A stretch of 40,506 nt of DNA, taken from positions 1-40,506 of the forward strand of contig CAMUGE010000031.1 of the NCBI GenBank assembly GCA_947088345.1, written 5' to 3'. Positions 33,070 to 40,506 of the stretch are shown here, one piece after another. Below the pieces are notes generated by a model. The model was given only the letters and a program-made list of their open reading frames with translations. It did no database searches and was not told the origin of the DNA. Source of the DNA: an uncultured Roseburia sp. (lineage in GTDB: Bacteria > Bacillota > Clostridia > Lachnospirales > Lachnospiraceae). Numbering within the stretch: the first letter of the stretch is position 1; every line of letters begins with the position of its first letter. Both the position numbers and the translations under genes were made by a program.

Positions 33070-34143
33070 TTATATTTCCTTTAATGCGCGCCGTATGGCC
33101 CGGTAAATCCCCTCCGCCGTTTTCCTCTGGTATTCTTTCGTCTGCAAAAGTTCAAGCTCCCGCTGATTTGTCATAAACCCAACTTCGATCAGCGCAGCCG
33201 GAACATCGCTGTTGCGCAGAATATAAATGCTGTCCCCCTCAATCAGGCCCCGATTTTTGCTTCCTGTGGACGCCGTCACTTCCTCCAGGCAGATCCTGGC
33301 AAATTTTAAGCTCTGTTCCAGCGATTCGTCATACATCACCTGCGTCCCGTTTGTGTCGGACATTCTTCCGTTTCCAAGAGAATTATTATGGATACTCACA
33401 AACAAATCGGCTCCCGAAAGGTTCGCCAGCTGCACACGCTGGTCAAATGTCGGATTGCTGTCGTCCGTTCTCGTATAATATACGCCGATATTATCTCCCC
33501 TTTCCTGAAAAATCTCCCTCAGCTCAAGCGTAATTGCAAGGTCAATTTTCTTTTCCATCACTCCCTGTTTTGTTGCGCCCGGAGCCCTTCCTCCGTGACC
33601 GGCGTCAATCACAACGACCTTATCATAGACTTCTTTCGGCGTTAAAAAATCAAAATAATAAAATTCATCGTCATAGTCCATATCCAACTCATAAACTCTG
33701 TCCAGAACGATCTCAATGACGCCTGCCCCTGCGCTGCCTGAAACACCGCCGTTTCCCATTGAATAAGAAAGCCGGTCAATATGATTACTGCTCCCGACAA
33801 TCGGATAACTGTCAAAATAGGCATTGTCCGCGCCCGGGACTTCAATTCTGACGCACTGTGTCACATAATCATTGACAACCGTTATTCTGCCGCCGTCCAC
33901 ATCTTCCGGAAGCCTTAGCTTTAACTGTCTCGCGTCTTCCTGTCCCTGCGGCAATTCATCAAGTATTTCCAGTTCCTGCATTTTCCCCTGCTGCTGTCTC
34001 TCATACTCCGCCTGTGCCTGCCGCTCTTCTTTTGCATCGACAAGCCTTGTTCGAAATTTGGGGAAAAACGGGAGCGCGGCGCCCATGACAAGCGTGAGCG
34101 CCCCGATCACACAGGCTGCAAATTTTAGCGCTTTCTCTTCCAT
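33070..34143 (-). CDS. N-acetylmuramoyl-L-alanine amidase (Amidase_3)
   Basis: 357 residues from the ATG at 34143, preceded by AGAGGGAT; the longer frame to 34170 has no site. An N-terminal membrane anchor (FAACVIGALTLVMGAALPFF) leads to a Gln/Glu-rich coiled segment, a beta-rich region (about 75-160, AMIN-like at best), and the zinc amidase domain. Predicted zinc ligands and catalytic residues (numbered from this start) are H183 (VIDAGHGG), E197 (GVMEKKIDL), H252 (FVSIHNNS) and E320 (ALIEVGFMTN). It cleaves the stem peptide from peptidoglycan outside the membrane. It lies 28 bases after a secreted protease gene. Confidence 0.93.
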   Translation of the reverse strand: MEEKALKFAACVIGALTLVMGAALPFFPKFRTRLVDAKEERQAQAEYERQQQGKMQELEILDELPQGQEDARQLKLRLPEDVDGGRITVVNDYVTQCVRIEVPGADNAYFDSYPIVGSSNHIDRLSYSMGNGGVSGSAGAGVIEIVLDRVYELDMDYDDEFYYFDFLTPKEVYDKVVVIDAGHGGRAPGATKQGVMEKKIDLAITLELREIFQERGDNIGVYYTRTDDSNPTFDQRVQLANLSGADLFVSIHNNSLGNGRMSDTNGTQVMYDESLEQSLKFARICLEEVTASTGSKNRGLIEGDSIYILRNSDVPAALIEVGFMTNQRELELLQTKEYQRKTAEGIYRAIRRALKEI

Positions 34144-34171
34144 CTGATCCCTCTTTCGCAGTCCCTGCAAG

Positions 34172-35878
34172 CTACTGGTTATCGCTAAATACTTTCAGGC
34201 AGATATTGGCCTCCTGCGCACTCTCAATCCCCGTCCAGTCAATCCCGTTTGCACTGATATAACTCTCCCCGTCGTCTAACACCACACTCTGCGTCATCTC
34301 ATCCGCAATATACTCAATCGCAAGCGGGTGGACAGAATTGGGGGTTGTCATATGCAAAACGACTGCGTAGCGCTCTCCCGCCTCCACAGCAATTTCCTGC
34401 TCAAAGTTTATCGTATAATAGCCGGCATTGGATAATTTACCGGACGCGGCAGGTATCATACTGGCAAAAGACGACATATCCTTAAAATCACGCACAACAT
34501 AAATCTCATATCTGGAATCTTTTCCTGTCGCATAGAATCCCGCCGCTTTTAACTCTTCCGTCCCGTGTGCGGTAAATACATTTGCTCCGAATATGCTCTC
34601 TCTGTTATAGCCAAGCTGTCCGACCCAGCCGCACAGATCGCTCTGATAGATATGGTCATAATTATCCGTTTCCTCTATGCGCGTATAGCAAACGCTGTGG
34701 GAACCGATATTTGTATCAAAATAAGAAATATAAAAAACGCCGTCTTCCCCAAAATTTTTCCCCCAGCTGTTCTGACAGATAAATGCCCCGTCTCCTTCCG
34801 GCACTGTTGTAAAATTTTCTCTGGAATACTGATCGTCCCACCCGATAATCACAACGTCATGGTTTGGTTTCTCCGTTCCGATATAACAATACGCATTGCT
34901 TTCTCTATTAAAATACGGGGTCTCGGACACCGAGCTGGTAAGCGCATTGTAAATTGAGGTCTGCACCCCGCCATATAAAAAAACTGCCTCTTTGATCTTT
35001 TCGTAATCTTTGCTCTCAATGACCTGCATCTCCTGCACATGTTTGACTGCGGTAAGCGTTTCATCGGTCTTATTGTCCCCGTACGGATCGTCCGCCTCAT
35101 AAACCGGTCCTTTCCAGGCGGCCAAATATGCCATACCCATCGTATATTCCCCGCCGTCTTTCTGTGTCAGATGAAATCCATTGCATAATGTCATATGGTC
35201 CGCCGAATACTGCGCATCCTCTTCCGGCAAAAGCGAGGATTCCAGTGCGCCAAGCGCGGCAAATGCCCAGCATGTTCCGAATGTTCCCTGATTGCGGACT
35301 TTCGCCACTCTTTTCTTATCGCGCAGGTCGTATTTCACAGGAATAATAGACGTACTCTCCGACGTATCGGATGCAGCAGCCTTATTCTGCGCAATATCCC
35401 ATGAATACGAATACCCAAGATAATTCGATAAATCGTTTAAGCTCACATAAAAGATACCGTCTTTCTCCGTAAAAGGCGATATCAGCGACTGCATTTCATC
35501 ATTTACTTTTGCCTTGTCTGCATCCAGCGTAAACAGAATCTGTGTATTATGTTTTTCCACAAGCAGCTGCTTACCATTATAAATATGCGCGCTGCATGCA
35601 AGCGCGCTGCGCAGCAAGTCCACCGGAAGCATAATATTTAAATTCTCATCCATATAAAATGTATGGTTTTCGTTTGTATACTCCTTGCTGTCGATCACAA
35701 CAGAAAGCAAATTCTGATTTACGCTCTCCGAAATCAGCGGGTTCCATATCTCAGGTTCCAGTTGTGCCCCGCGAAACTGAGCGACTTCCCCGCCCTCCGC
35801 AGATACCATACGAAATCTGACCACAACTGCTGTAAGCAGCAGCAAAAAAAATGCAAGATACCGTTTTGAATATTTCAT
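34172..35878 (-). CDS. Secreted papain-like (C1A) cysteine protease with copper-amine-oxidase-N and lectin-like domains
   Basis: 568 residues. Signal peptide 1-27 (YLAFFLLLLTAVVV, cut near SAEGG). About 60-165: a copper-amine-oxidase N-terminal-like domain (LNIMLPVDLLRSAL, DGIFYVSLNDLSNYLGYSYSWD), a wall-associated fold. About 178-390: C1A peptidase with oxyanion Gln 197 and nucleophile Cys 203 (RNQGTFGTCWAFA), His 340 (NHDVVIIGWDD) and Asn 370 (CQNSWGKNFGE). About 400-568: the lectin-like domain usually fused to bacterial C1A peptidases. No propeptide is obvious. GGAGAAAAAG precedes the ATG. Its place before a wall amidase suggests both act at the cell surface. Confidence 0.93.
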   Translation of the reverse strand: MKYSKRYLAFFLLLLTAVVVRFRMVSAEGGEVAQFRGAQLEPEIWNPLISESVNQNLLSVVIDSKEYTNENHTFYMDENLNIMLPVDLLRSALACSAHIYNGKQLLVEKHNTQILFTLDADKAKVNDEMQSLISPFTEKDGIFYVSLNDLSNYLGYSYSWDIAQNKAAASDTSESTSIIPVKYDLRDKKRVAKVRNQGTFGTCWAFAALGALESSLLPEEDAQYSADHMTLCNGFHLTQKDGGEYTMGMAYLAAWKGPVYEADDPYGDNKTDETLTAVKHVQEMQVIESKDYEKIKEAVFLYGGVQTSIYNALTSSVSETPYFNRESNAYCYIGTEKPNHDVVIIGWDDQYSRENFTTVPEGDGAFICQNSWGKNFGEDGVFYISYFDTNIGSHSVCYTRIEETDNYDHIYQSDLCGWVGQLGYNRESIFGANVFTAHGTEELKAAGFYATGKDSRYEIYVVRDFKDMSSFASMIPAASGKLSNAGYYTINFEQEIAVEAGERYAVVLHMTTPNSVHPLAIEYIADEMTQSVVLDDGESYISANGIDWTGIESAQEANICLKVFSDNQ

Positions 35879-35897
35879 CTTTTTCTCCGTTTCGGAT

Positions 35898-37061
35898 TTA
35901 TTCCGAATATTCTTTTATGCGTTTCGCAGGCGGTTTTGGCCCCATAAACTGATAAAAACAGGTTTTTATCATACCGTTATATACCTTACGCTTTCGGTCG
36001 GCCTTACGCCCGATGTAACGCTCTGCATCCTCATAGGCAGTAATCACAAACATTGACCATGCATCCAGCGCCTGAAATGATTCCCCGATCGCAGCATAAA
36101 GGCCCGGCAGGTTTTCTTTCTCCTCCATGCGCTCCCCATAGGGCGGATTTGTAATGAGAAAACCGTATTTTTTCGGATGACGCAGCACGGTAACAGACCG
36201 CTGCTGAAAATGTATCATATGATCTACGCCTGCGCGCTTTGCATTTTCTCGCGCTGCCCGCAGCACATCCGGATCAATATCATAACCCTGTATATCCACA
36301 GGCGTCTCCTTATTTACTGCTTCCTGCGCCTCCGCCGCAATCTCATACCAGATCTTTCGGTCGATAAGGTTTGTCCACTGTTCTGCTAAAAATTCCCGAT
36401 TCATGCCCGGCGCGATTCCCGCGGCCATCATTGCGGCTTCGATCAGAAACGTACCGCTTCCGCAAAACGGGTCCACCAGAATACGATCCGGTCTCCATGG
36501 CGTCAGCATAAGAAGCGCCGACGCAAGCGTCTCACTCAAAGGCGCTGCGCCCGACTGCGTACGGTATCCCCTTTTGTGCAAAGAATCACCGGATGTATCA
36601 AGCGTAACCATCACTTCGTCTTTCAGCAAAAAAATACGTACCGGGTATGGCGCGCCATTCTCCAGAAACCATTCTGTTTTATAATGCTGTTTCAGGCGTT
36701 CCACCATTGCTTTTTTTGCAATCGACTGAATATCAGACGGAGAGAACAGTTTACTCTTAATGGACGATGCCTTTTTTACCCAGAACTTACCGTTTTCCGG
36801 TATATATTCCTCCCAGGGCAGATTTCTGATTCCCTCAAACAGTTCCTCAAATGTCCTGGCCGGAAATCTTCCCACAAGAATGAGCACTCGCTCCGCGGTC
36901 CTCAGAAAAATATTTGCACGGCAGACGGCCTCCGCATCTCCGATAAATGTAACTCTGCCGTCCTCCGTTCGCTCAATTTCATAGCCGAGATCATAAATTT
37001 CTTTTTTCAATACCGCCTCAAGCCCAAAATGGCATGGCGTCACTAACTGATATGTTCTCAC
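35898..37061 (-). CDS. THUMP-domain class I RNA methyltransferase (RlmL N-terminal/YpsC family)
   Basis: 387 residues from a GTG at 37061 with AGAGG about 8 bases upstream. The THUMP region, about 1-160, begins LVTPCHFGLEAVLKKEIYDLGYEIE and contains TAERVLILVGRFPA. The Rossmann methyltransferase domain has motif I VDPFCGSGTFLIEAA and the catalytic ITNPPYGERM. Relatives methylate a guanine (N2) of 23S rRNA. The length is typical of the single-methyltransferase Firmicute form, lacking the second domain of E. coli RlmL. It is the first gene of a five-gene leftward operon. Confidence 0.94.
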   Translation of the reverse strand: MRTYQLVTPCHFGLEAVLKKEIYDLGYEIERTEDGRVTFIGDAEAVCRANIFLRTAERVLILVGRFPARTFEELFEGIRNLPWEEYIPENGKFWVKKASSIKSKLFSPSDIQSIAKKAMVERLKQHYKTEWFLENGAPYPVRIFLLKDEVMVTLDTSGDSLHKRGYRTQSGAAPLSETLASALLMLTPWRPDRILVDPFCGSGTFLIEAAMMAAGIAPGMNREFLAEQWTNLIDRKIWYEIAAEAQEAVNKETPVDIQGYDIDPDVLRAARENAKRAGVDHMIHFQQRSVTVLRHPKKYGFLITNPPYGERMEEKENLPGLYAAIGESFQALDAWSMFVITAYEDAERYIGRKADRKRKVYNGMIKTCFYQFMGPKPPAKRIKEYSE

Positions 37062-37115
37062 CCATCGCGCCTCTCTTATCTTTATCGTTATTTCATGTAT
37101 CTGTCTTTCTCTCTT

Positions 37116-37144
37116 ATATTATCCGTTCTATTTTTGCATGTCAA
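37116..37144 (-). promoter_or_regulatory. Near-consensus promoter of the methyltransferase-to-phosphodiesterase operon
   Basis: Minus strand: perfect -35 TTGACA (37139-37144), 17-base spacer, -10 TAATAT (37116-37121). The five genes that follow have gaps of 19, 28, 77 and 336 bases and no terminator between them. Confidence 0.8.
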
Positions 37145-37155
37145 TGCAAAGAATG

Positions 37156-37200
37156 AAAAAAGGGCGTGGAAAATGAGCAAAACCCATTATTTACCACGCC
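37156..37200 (-). terminator. Terminator of the rhodanese gene
   Basis: Minus strand: GGCGTGG pairs with CCACGCC across a 24-base loop, followed by C and six T. It sits just upstream of the next operon's promoter. Confidence 0.75.
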
Positions 37201-37246
37201 TTTATATTCTACTTTTTCGCAAGGATAAACCTCTTCTTTTGCGGCT

Positions 37247-37537
37247 TTAGGAACGAATCCCCTGTATCCCCCCGTTGACGGTATAAACCGTGTACCCTTC
37301 GCCTGAAAGGCGTCTTGCTGCCAACAGACTTGTGCTGCCATATTCACAGTACAGAATCAGTTTCCTGTTTTTGGGCAGACGTCCCGCCCATCTGTCTATT
37401 TCCTCATAAGGGTAATTATATGCGCCCGGATAGTGGAAATTCTGATAGGAAGCCCGCTCCCGAACGTCAATTACAATTGCATGCTCTTTTTTTACCATCT
37501 CGTCAATCCGTTTCGGATGAAGCATATAAAATTTCAC
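37247..37537 (-). CDS. Single-domain rhodanese-like protein
   Basis: 96 residues from a GTG at 37537, with GGGAGG 9 bases upstream (a second AGGAG lies too close). Rhodanese marks: VIDVRERASYQNFHYPGAYNYP and the active loop LILYCEYGSTSLLAARRL, whose Cys would carry the persulfide. Then GYTVYTVNGGIQGI. Such domains transfer sulfur or sense it in the cytoplasm; the partner is unknown. It forms a single-gene unit between two terminators. Confidence 0.9.
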   Translation of the reverse strand: MKFYMLHPKRIDEMVKKEHAIVIDVRERASYQNFHYPGAYNYPYEEIDRWAGRLPKNRKLILYCEYGSTSLLAARRLSGEGYTVYTVNGGIQGIRS

Positions 37538-37592
37538 AGCTCCTCACCTCCCACAAAATAAAACAGGAAATTAAAAAATATTTCCGGATAGG

Positions 37593-37622
37593 AAAAAGCA
37601 GATTACGCTATTGTAATCTGCT
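37593..37622 (-). terminator. Terminator of the Asn-rich small gene
   Basis: Minus strand: a perfect 10-bp stem AGCAGATTAC/GTAATCTGCT with a 6-base loop and a run of T, 45 bases after the stop. Confidence 0.85.
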
Positions 37623-37667
37623 TCTCCTGATAACATCCTATGCAATTGTAATAAATTTGTTACACTG

Positions 37668-37877
37668 TTATCTCGCGCTGTTTTTTGAAGCGTTTTTGTT
37701 TGTTGCATTCGACGCGTTCGTTGCATTCGACGCGTTTGTTGCATTTGACGCGTTTGTTGCATTTGTGCCCTTATTCTGCGCGCTGTTGTCCGCTGCGTTT
37801 CTGCTTGCATTTTTTGCGTCTGTTGCGCTGTTTTTGCAGTTAGAACCCTGATTCATTGCATCTGCATTTTTTGCCAT
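37668..37877 (-). CDS. Small Asn/Ala/Thr-repeat protein, unknown
   Basis: 69 residues from the ATG at 37877 (MAKNADAMNQ), with GGAGG 9 bases upstream; a GTG two codons earlier is possible. It is almost entirely Asn, Ala, Ser, Thr and Lys with one Cys (NCKNS), no hydrophobic stretch and no aromatic residue. The middle is a perfect hexapeptide repeat NATNAS, three copies, then NATNKNAS. It must be disordered and soluble. The composition recalls small spore-core proteins of Clostridia, but no SASP signature is present, so this stays a guess. It has its own promoter region and a strong terminator. Confidence 0.7.
   Translation of the reverse strand: MAKNADAMNQGSNCKNSATDAKNASRNAADNSAQNKGTNATNASNATNASNATNASNATNKNASKNSAR
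37701..37763. repeat. 18-bp tandem repeat inside the Asn-rich gene
   Basis: Units of 18 bases encode NATNAS; copies differ only at third positions (TCA/TCG, ACA/ACG). It expands or contracts in whole hexapeptides without breaking the frame. Confidence 0.85.
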
Positions 37878-37989
37878 AATCACAATCCTCCAATCTTATT
37901 CCGGCGTCGTATACAAACACCGGACATTTATACTTTACAGAGGTATTATGTGAAAAAGAAAAAATAATATACAATAAATTTATTTTTTT

Positions 37990-40266
37990 TTACATATAAA
38001 AATATTCCAGACCGTCTTCCAGTTCCTTTGTAATCACACCGCCCGCTTTTTTATATTTTTCAAACACACCCTGCAAGCGCTGCGCTTTCTTCGTCATCTG
38101 AATCTCATACCTGCGCATGGAATTTTGATACATCGGATTGGCGGAGAGATCGTCTCTGATCGGTTTTGGAAACGGACAGTAGGAAATCAGTATTTCACGG
38201 GCCACTTTATTTAAACGGAAACTGCCTCTTGATTCATATTTCAGCCAATTCTGGTAATCTTTCACAAAAACTTCGCGATAATTATTTTTGCCCTGCGCAA
38301 GCGCATGTTTTAATTTTTCTTTTGCCTCAACAGACAGATCATGGTTCTTACGGTAAAACTGGATATAATCGCAGTACTCGGATGTCAGCGAACGCTCGCG
38401 TATATCGTTCCATCGCACGCCCTGAATACGCCTGCAAATCTCCCAGCGGTATCTTCCGGTAATTTCCATCATCATCTCATCAATATCTACCACTGTAAAA
38501 ATCGGCAGCAGATAACGAGCGGATGTATCTTTTTTCACCCCTCCGAGTTCCTGCCACATCATTGCGCGCGTCCCTGCATTTGGCATTAAAATCACATCGG
38601 GCAGCACCTCTTTCATAATCATCTCGGAATTGATTCCCTTAGCGGGATCAGAAAATAAAATCTCCCGATAAAATACGGAATAATCCACATTGCGTATTTT
38701 ATTGACGGATTCCTCGACTTTTTTCGCAGTCACGAGCATCTTATCTACCGAGTTAATCAGATCAATGCTGCAAAGGATCGGGCAGAATGTGGAAATTTTA
38801 CCATAGGTAGCGCGATTTCCGGATGAGATCATATTGGAGATCTCATATTTCACTTTCATATCCTGCCTCGTCAGATGACTTTTTGCTTCTTCCGCGGTCA
38901 GATTTCCGTTTTTTCTCATATCGGCAAGATAGGCCGGATAATCCATATCAAATTCGTTTTTGGACGGTTCGTTTTTTCCCTCATAGATACTCTTTAACCA
39001 TGCAAAAACAGTATATACATGCTCGGAACAGCACCTCTGCAGACGCCCCATCATACTGTAAAGAAGTTTCGCGTTCTCCTCCCCTGCCGTCTGCATATCC
39101 ATAAATCCAAAATTCAAAAACATCTGAAGAATGGGCGACGGTTCCTCTTTTTCCTCCAGCACACGCAGGCAGACACGCGTATAGACATCATAAAACGCCG
39201 TTGTAATTCTGCGGCGCAGCTGACGTGTAGTATCGTCCGTTGATAACAAATCGGGAAGGCTTCGATAGCTTTCCACATCGTTTTTGATTTTCTCCGCCGC
39301 TTCTTTCTCAATACCGGCATAATTTAAAATGTATCCAAATCCATCTTCAAGATTAATTTCCTCTTCGCCGTCATTCCCTGCTCCCTGCGGTTTTTTCGGC
39401 CCGTCCGCAAAATTATAATTCTGGTACTCCGCAAGACGCTGTGCCACAAGCTGCTCCTCATAAATTCCAAGCTTTCGGATTACCTCCGCCAGTTTTCCCA
39501 TATTTTCCTGAAGCGGCGTAACATCGAGCTCTTTGTACCCCGCCTGCAAAATCATATCAAAATAAAGACGGAACATATCATACTCTGATTCCGCTAAAAG
39601 CACGTCTTTTTCATATTTTAAATATTCAACCATCTCAATCAGTCCCTGCATAATACGTCTCGACTGATAGGATGCCTCCATAATGGCGCCAATACAAAGT
39701 CCGTCGTCTTTCTTCATCAGTCCGACATACTCGTCCAGATATCCGCCCTGCATCAGGCTTGCGCTGTTATTGATTTCCCAGTTGTCAGCCTTATGCCTCA
39801 TCTCAAGCGCTTTAAATGATTCCATCCTGGTGAATGCCTGCGTCTCCAACTGATATTTTGTACAGTACGCCATATAATCACTGTATATATTTTCCACAAA
39901 GGTGTGATACTGCCTTGAGAGAGCATGGAAGCCTGCATATGTTTCAAGCAGTTTCTGGCGCTGCCGCAGTACCGCATTCAGCAGAAATTCTTTATTTTTT
40001 TCACTGCTGCTTATCATCGGCCGCAGCGCGTCTGAACTGTCAAATGGGAATGCGACCAGAATGGTATCCTGATTTGCCACATAATTGCAAAGATACCGGT
40101 CAACCTCCGAAAATCCGATAATCGAATTTTTCTCCAGCAAAATTCTGGCATACGAATTTGACTGAACAACCGATCCTTCCATAATAATATACCATTTGCG
40201 CACCGTCTCTTTTTGTTTCGCGATCACCTGATCCTTTTTTACTCTGATTTTTTCTCTGTTCTCCAT
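37990..40266 (-). CDS. Large protein with cNMP-binding-like N-terminus, unknown function
   Basis: 758 residues; GAGGTGGAGCGG precedes the ATG. About 5-90 resembles the cyclic-nucleotide-binding (CRP-type) beta-barrel: VKKDQVIAKQKETVRKWYIIMEGSVV, LLEKNSIIGFSEV, DTILVAFPF. The ligand-binding Arg loop is not evident. The remaining ~660 residues are mostly helical, charged and soluble, with no helix-turn-helix, kinase or membrane segment I can name; an acidic linker (GNDGEEEINLEDG) lies near 310. A CRP-like sensor without a DNA-binding domain suggests a cytoplasmic signalling or scaffolding role (inference). I recall similar proteins only in Lachnospiraceae-type genomes, without a function. Confidence 0.85.
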   Translation of the reverse strand: MENREKIRVKKDQVIAKQKETVRKWYIIMEGSVVQSNSYARILLEKNSIIGFSEVDRYLCNYVANQDTILVAFPFDSSDALRPMISSSEKNKEFLLNAVLRQRQKLLETYAGFHALSRQYHTFVENIYSDYMAYCTKYQLETQAFTRMESFKALEMRHKADNWEINNSASLMQGGYLDEYVGLMKKDDGLCIGAIMEASYQSRRIMQGLIEMVEYLKYEKDVLLAESEYDMFRLYFDMILQAGYKELDVTPLQENMGKLAEVIRKLGIYEEQLVAQRLAEYQNYNFADGPKKPQGAGNDGEEEINLEDGFGYILNYAGIEKEAAEKIKNDVESYRSLPDLLSTDDTTRQLRRRITTAFYDVYTRVCLRVLEEKEEPSPILQMFLNFGFMDMQTAGEENAKLLYSMMGRLQRCCSEHVYTVFAWLKSIYEGKNEPSKNEFDMDYPAYLADMRKNGNLTAEEAKSHLTRQDMKVKYEISNMISSGNRATYGKISTFCPILCSIDLINSVDKMLVTAKKVEESVNKIRNVDYSVFYREILFSDPAKGINSEMIMKEVLPDVILMPNAGTRAMMWQELGGVKKDTSARYLLPIFTVVDIDEMMMEITGRYRWEICRRIQGVRWNDIRERSLTSEYCDYIQFYRKNHDLSVEAKEKLKHALAQGKNNYREVFVKDYQNWLKYESRGSFRLNKVAREILISYCPFPKPIRDDLSANPMYQNSMRRYEIQMTKKAQRLQGVFEKYKKAGGVITKELEDGLEYFYM

Positions 40267-40309
40267 ATCCGCTCCACCTCGTGAACTGTTATCTTTTTCA
40301 TGACATTTT

Positions 40310-40338
40310 ATTTTATACTATTCCGAGCATTTTTGCAA
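40310..40338 (-). promoter_or_regulatory. Promoter of the 758-residue protein
   Basis: Minus strand: TTGCAA (40333-40338), 17-base spacer, TAAAAT (40310-40315), about 45 bases before the ATG. Confidence 0.55.
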
Positions 40339-40369
40339 CATATGAAAAAATATATCTTCAATAAGTCTT

Positions 40370-40399
40370 TTGGCCAAGTCCTGAAAAATCTGCTATAAT
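40370..40399 (+). promoter_or_regulatory. Divergent plus-strand promoter at the right edge
   Basis: TTGGCC (40370-40375), 18-base spacer, extended -10 TGCTATAAT (TATAAT at 40394-40399). Confidence 0.65.
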
Positions 40400-40437
40400 A
40401 AATGGGGATTTATTATATACCAAAGCAGAGGTGGACT

Positions 40438-40464
40438 ATGATACAGATATGCCCGGGAGTTTGA
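40438..40464 (+). CDS. 8-codon ORF, possible leader peptide
   Basis: ATG after AGAGGTGG, 4 bases away, encodes MIQICPGV and stops. The promoter and ribosome site are convincing; the peptide may be a leader of a gene outside the window, or the whole may be a broken start. The last 40 bases show no further frame. Confidence 0.3.
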   Translation: MIQICPGV

Positions 40465-40506
40465 CAGTTGAATATTAGATAAATACCTTGCAGGTCGCAT
40501 AAAACC

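Noticed and set aside
37990-40266. Crp/Fnr-type transcription regulator
   Set aside because: Only the N-terminal barrel is similar; there is no helix-turn-helix and the protein is three times too long.
40438-40470. prfB-like programmed +1 frameshift at GTTTGAC
   Set aside because: The +1 frame meets a stop within three codons, so no release-factor gene follows.

Overview
The window looks like a chromosomal segment of a gut Lachnospiraceae-type Clostridium relative (Bacillota). The grounds are strong AGGAGG-type ribosome sites, many extended -10 promoters, two very large secreted pectin lyases with FIVAR and BspA-like leucine-rich repeats, a GPH-family sugar symporter, and small AbrB-type and type I toxin genes. 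The genus cannot be settled from sequence alone.

Left part (1-14.8 kb, all minus strand). Two giant paralogous rhamnogalacturonan lyases (PL11 family) lie in tandem, one running off the left edge, followed by a Na+/phosphate cotransporter with a PhoU-like tail. Between the lyases lie 3.4 copies of a 21-bp tandem repeat and a clear terminator.

Middle (14.85-19.95 kb), an AT-rich island. A 107-bp block carrying outward-facing promoters is present twice with one mismatch, 1.4 kb apart. It brackets a ParE/RelE-Phd toxin-antitoxin pair and what looks like mobile-DNA debris. The second copy drives a compact plus-strand cluster: a two-TM protein of unknown function whose natural start seems to lie behind an A8 tract in another frame; a 721-residue fusion of a SagB-type azoline oxidase with a YcaO cyclodehydratase; and a 62-residue precursor peptide with the Cys/Gly core CGGGGGCGGGCGGG. 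This is the best candidate for an undescribed system: a minimal thiazole-peptide (LAP/TOMM) RiPP locus with both tailoring enzymes on one chain and no ThiF/Ocin partner, protease or exporter visible.

19.9-28.6 kb. GPH sugar symporter and GH2 beta-galactosidase (one minus-strand operon) with a divergent AraC-type regulator; then an EcsC-family protein and a PAS hybrid histidine kinase. The galactosidase/symporter/AraC group fits use of galactose released from rhamnogalacturonan side chains, so it may work with the two lyases (inference).

28.7-31.5 kb, a scrapyard of accessory DNA. It holds an acetyltransferase fragment, a tRNA 3' remnant, an AbrB-like gene with its own palindromic operator plus a 49-residue partner, a HicB-tail ORF, a broken tyrosine integrase, a short RHH-like gene, a 32-residue membrane toxin with a convergent antisense RNA (Fst-like type I system), and tRNA-Pro(UGG).

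31.5-37.1 kb. A housekeeping operon read leftward from one near-consensus promoter: THUMP RNA methyltransferase, secreted papain-like protease, cell-wall amidase, XTP/dITP pyrophosphatase and YfcE-type phosphodiesterase, the last two separated by a hairpin-rich repeat. 37.2-40.5 kb: a rhodanese, a small Asn/Ala/Thr repeat protein, a 758-residue protein with a cNMP-binding-like N-terminus, and a divergent promoter with a tiny ORF at the right edge.
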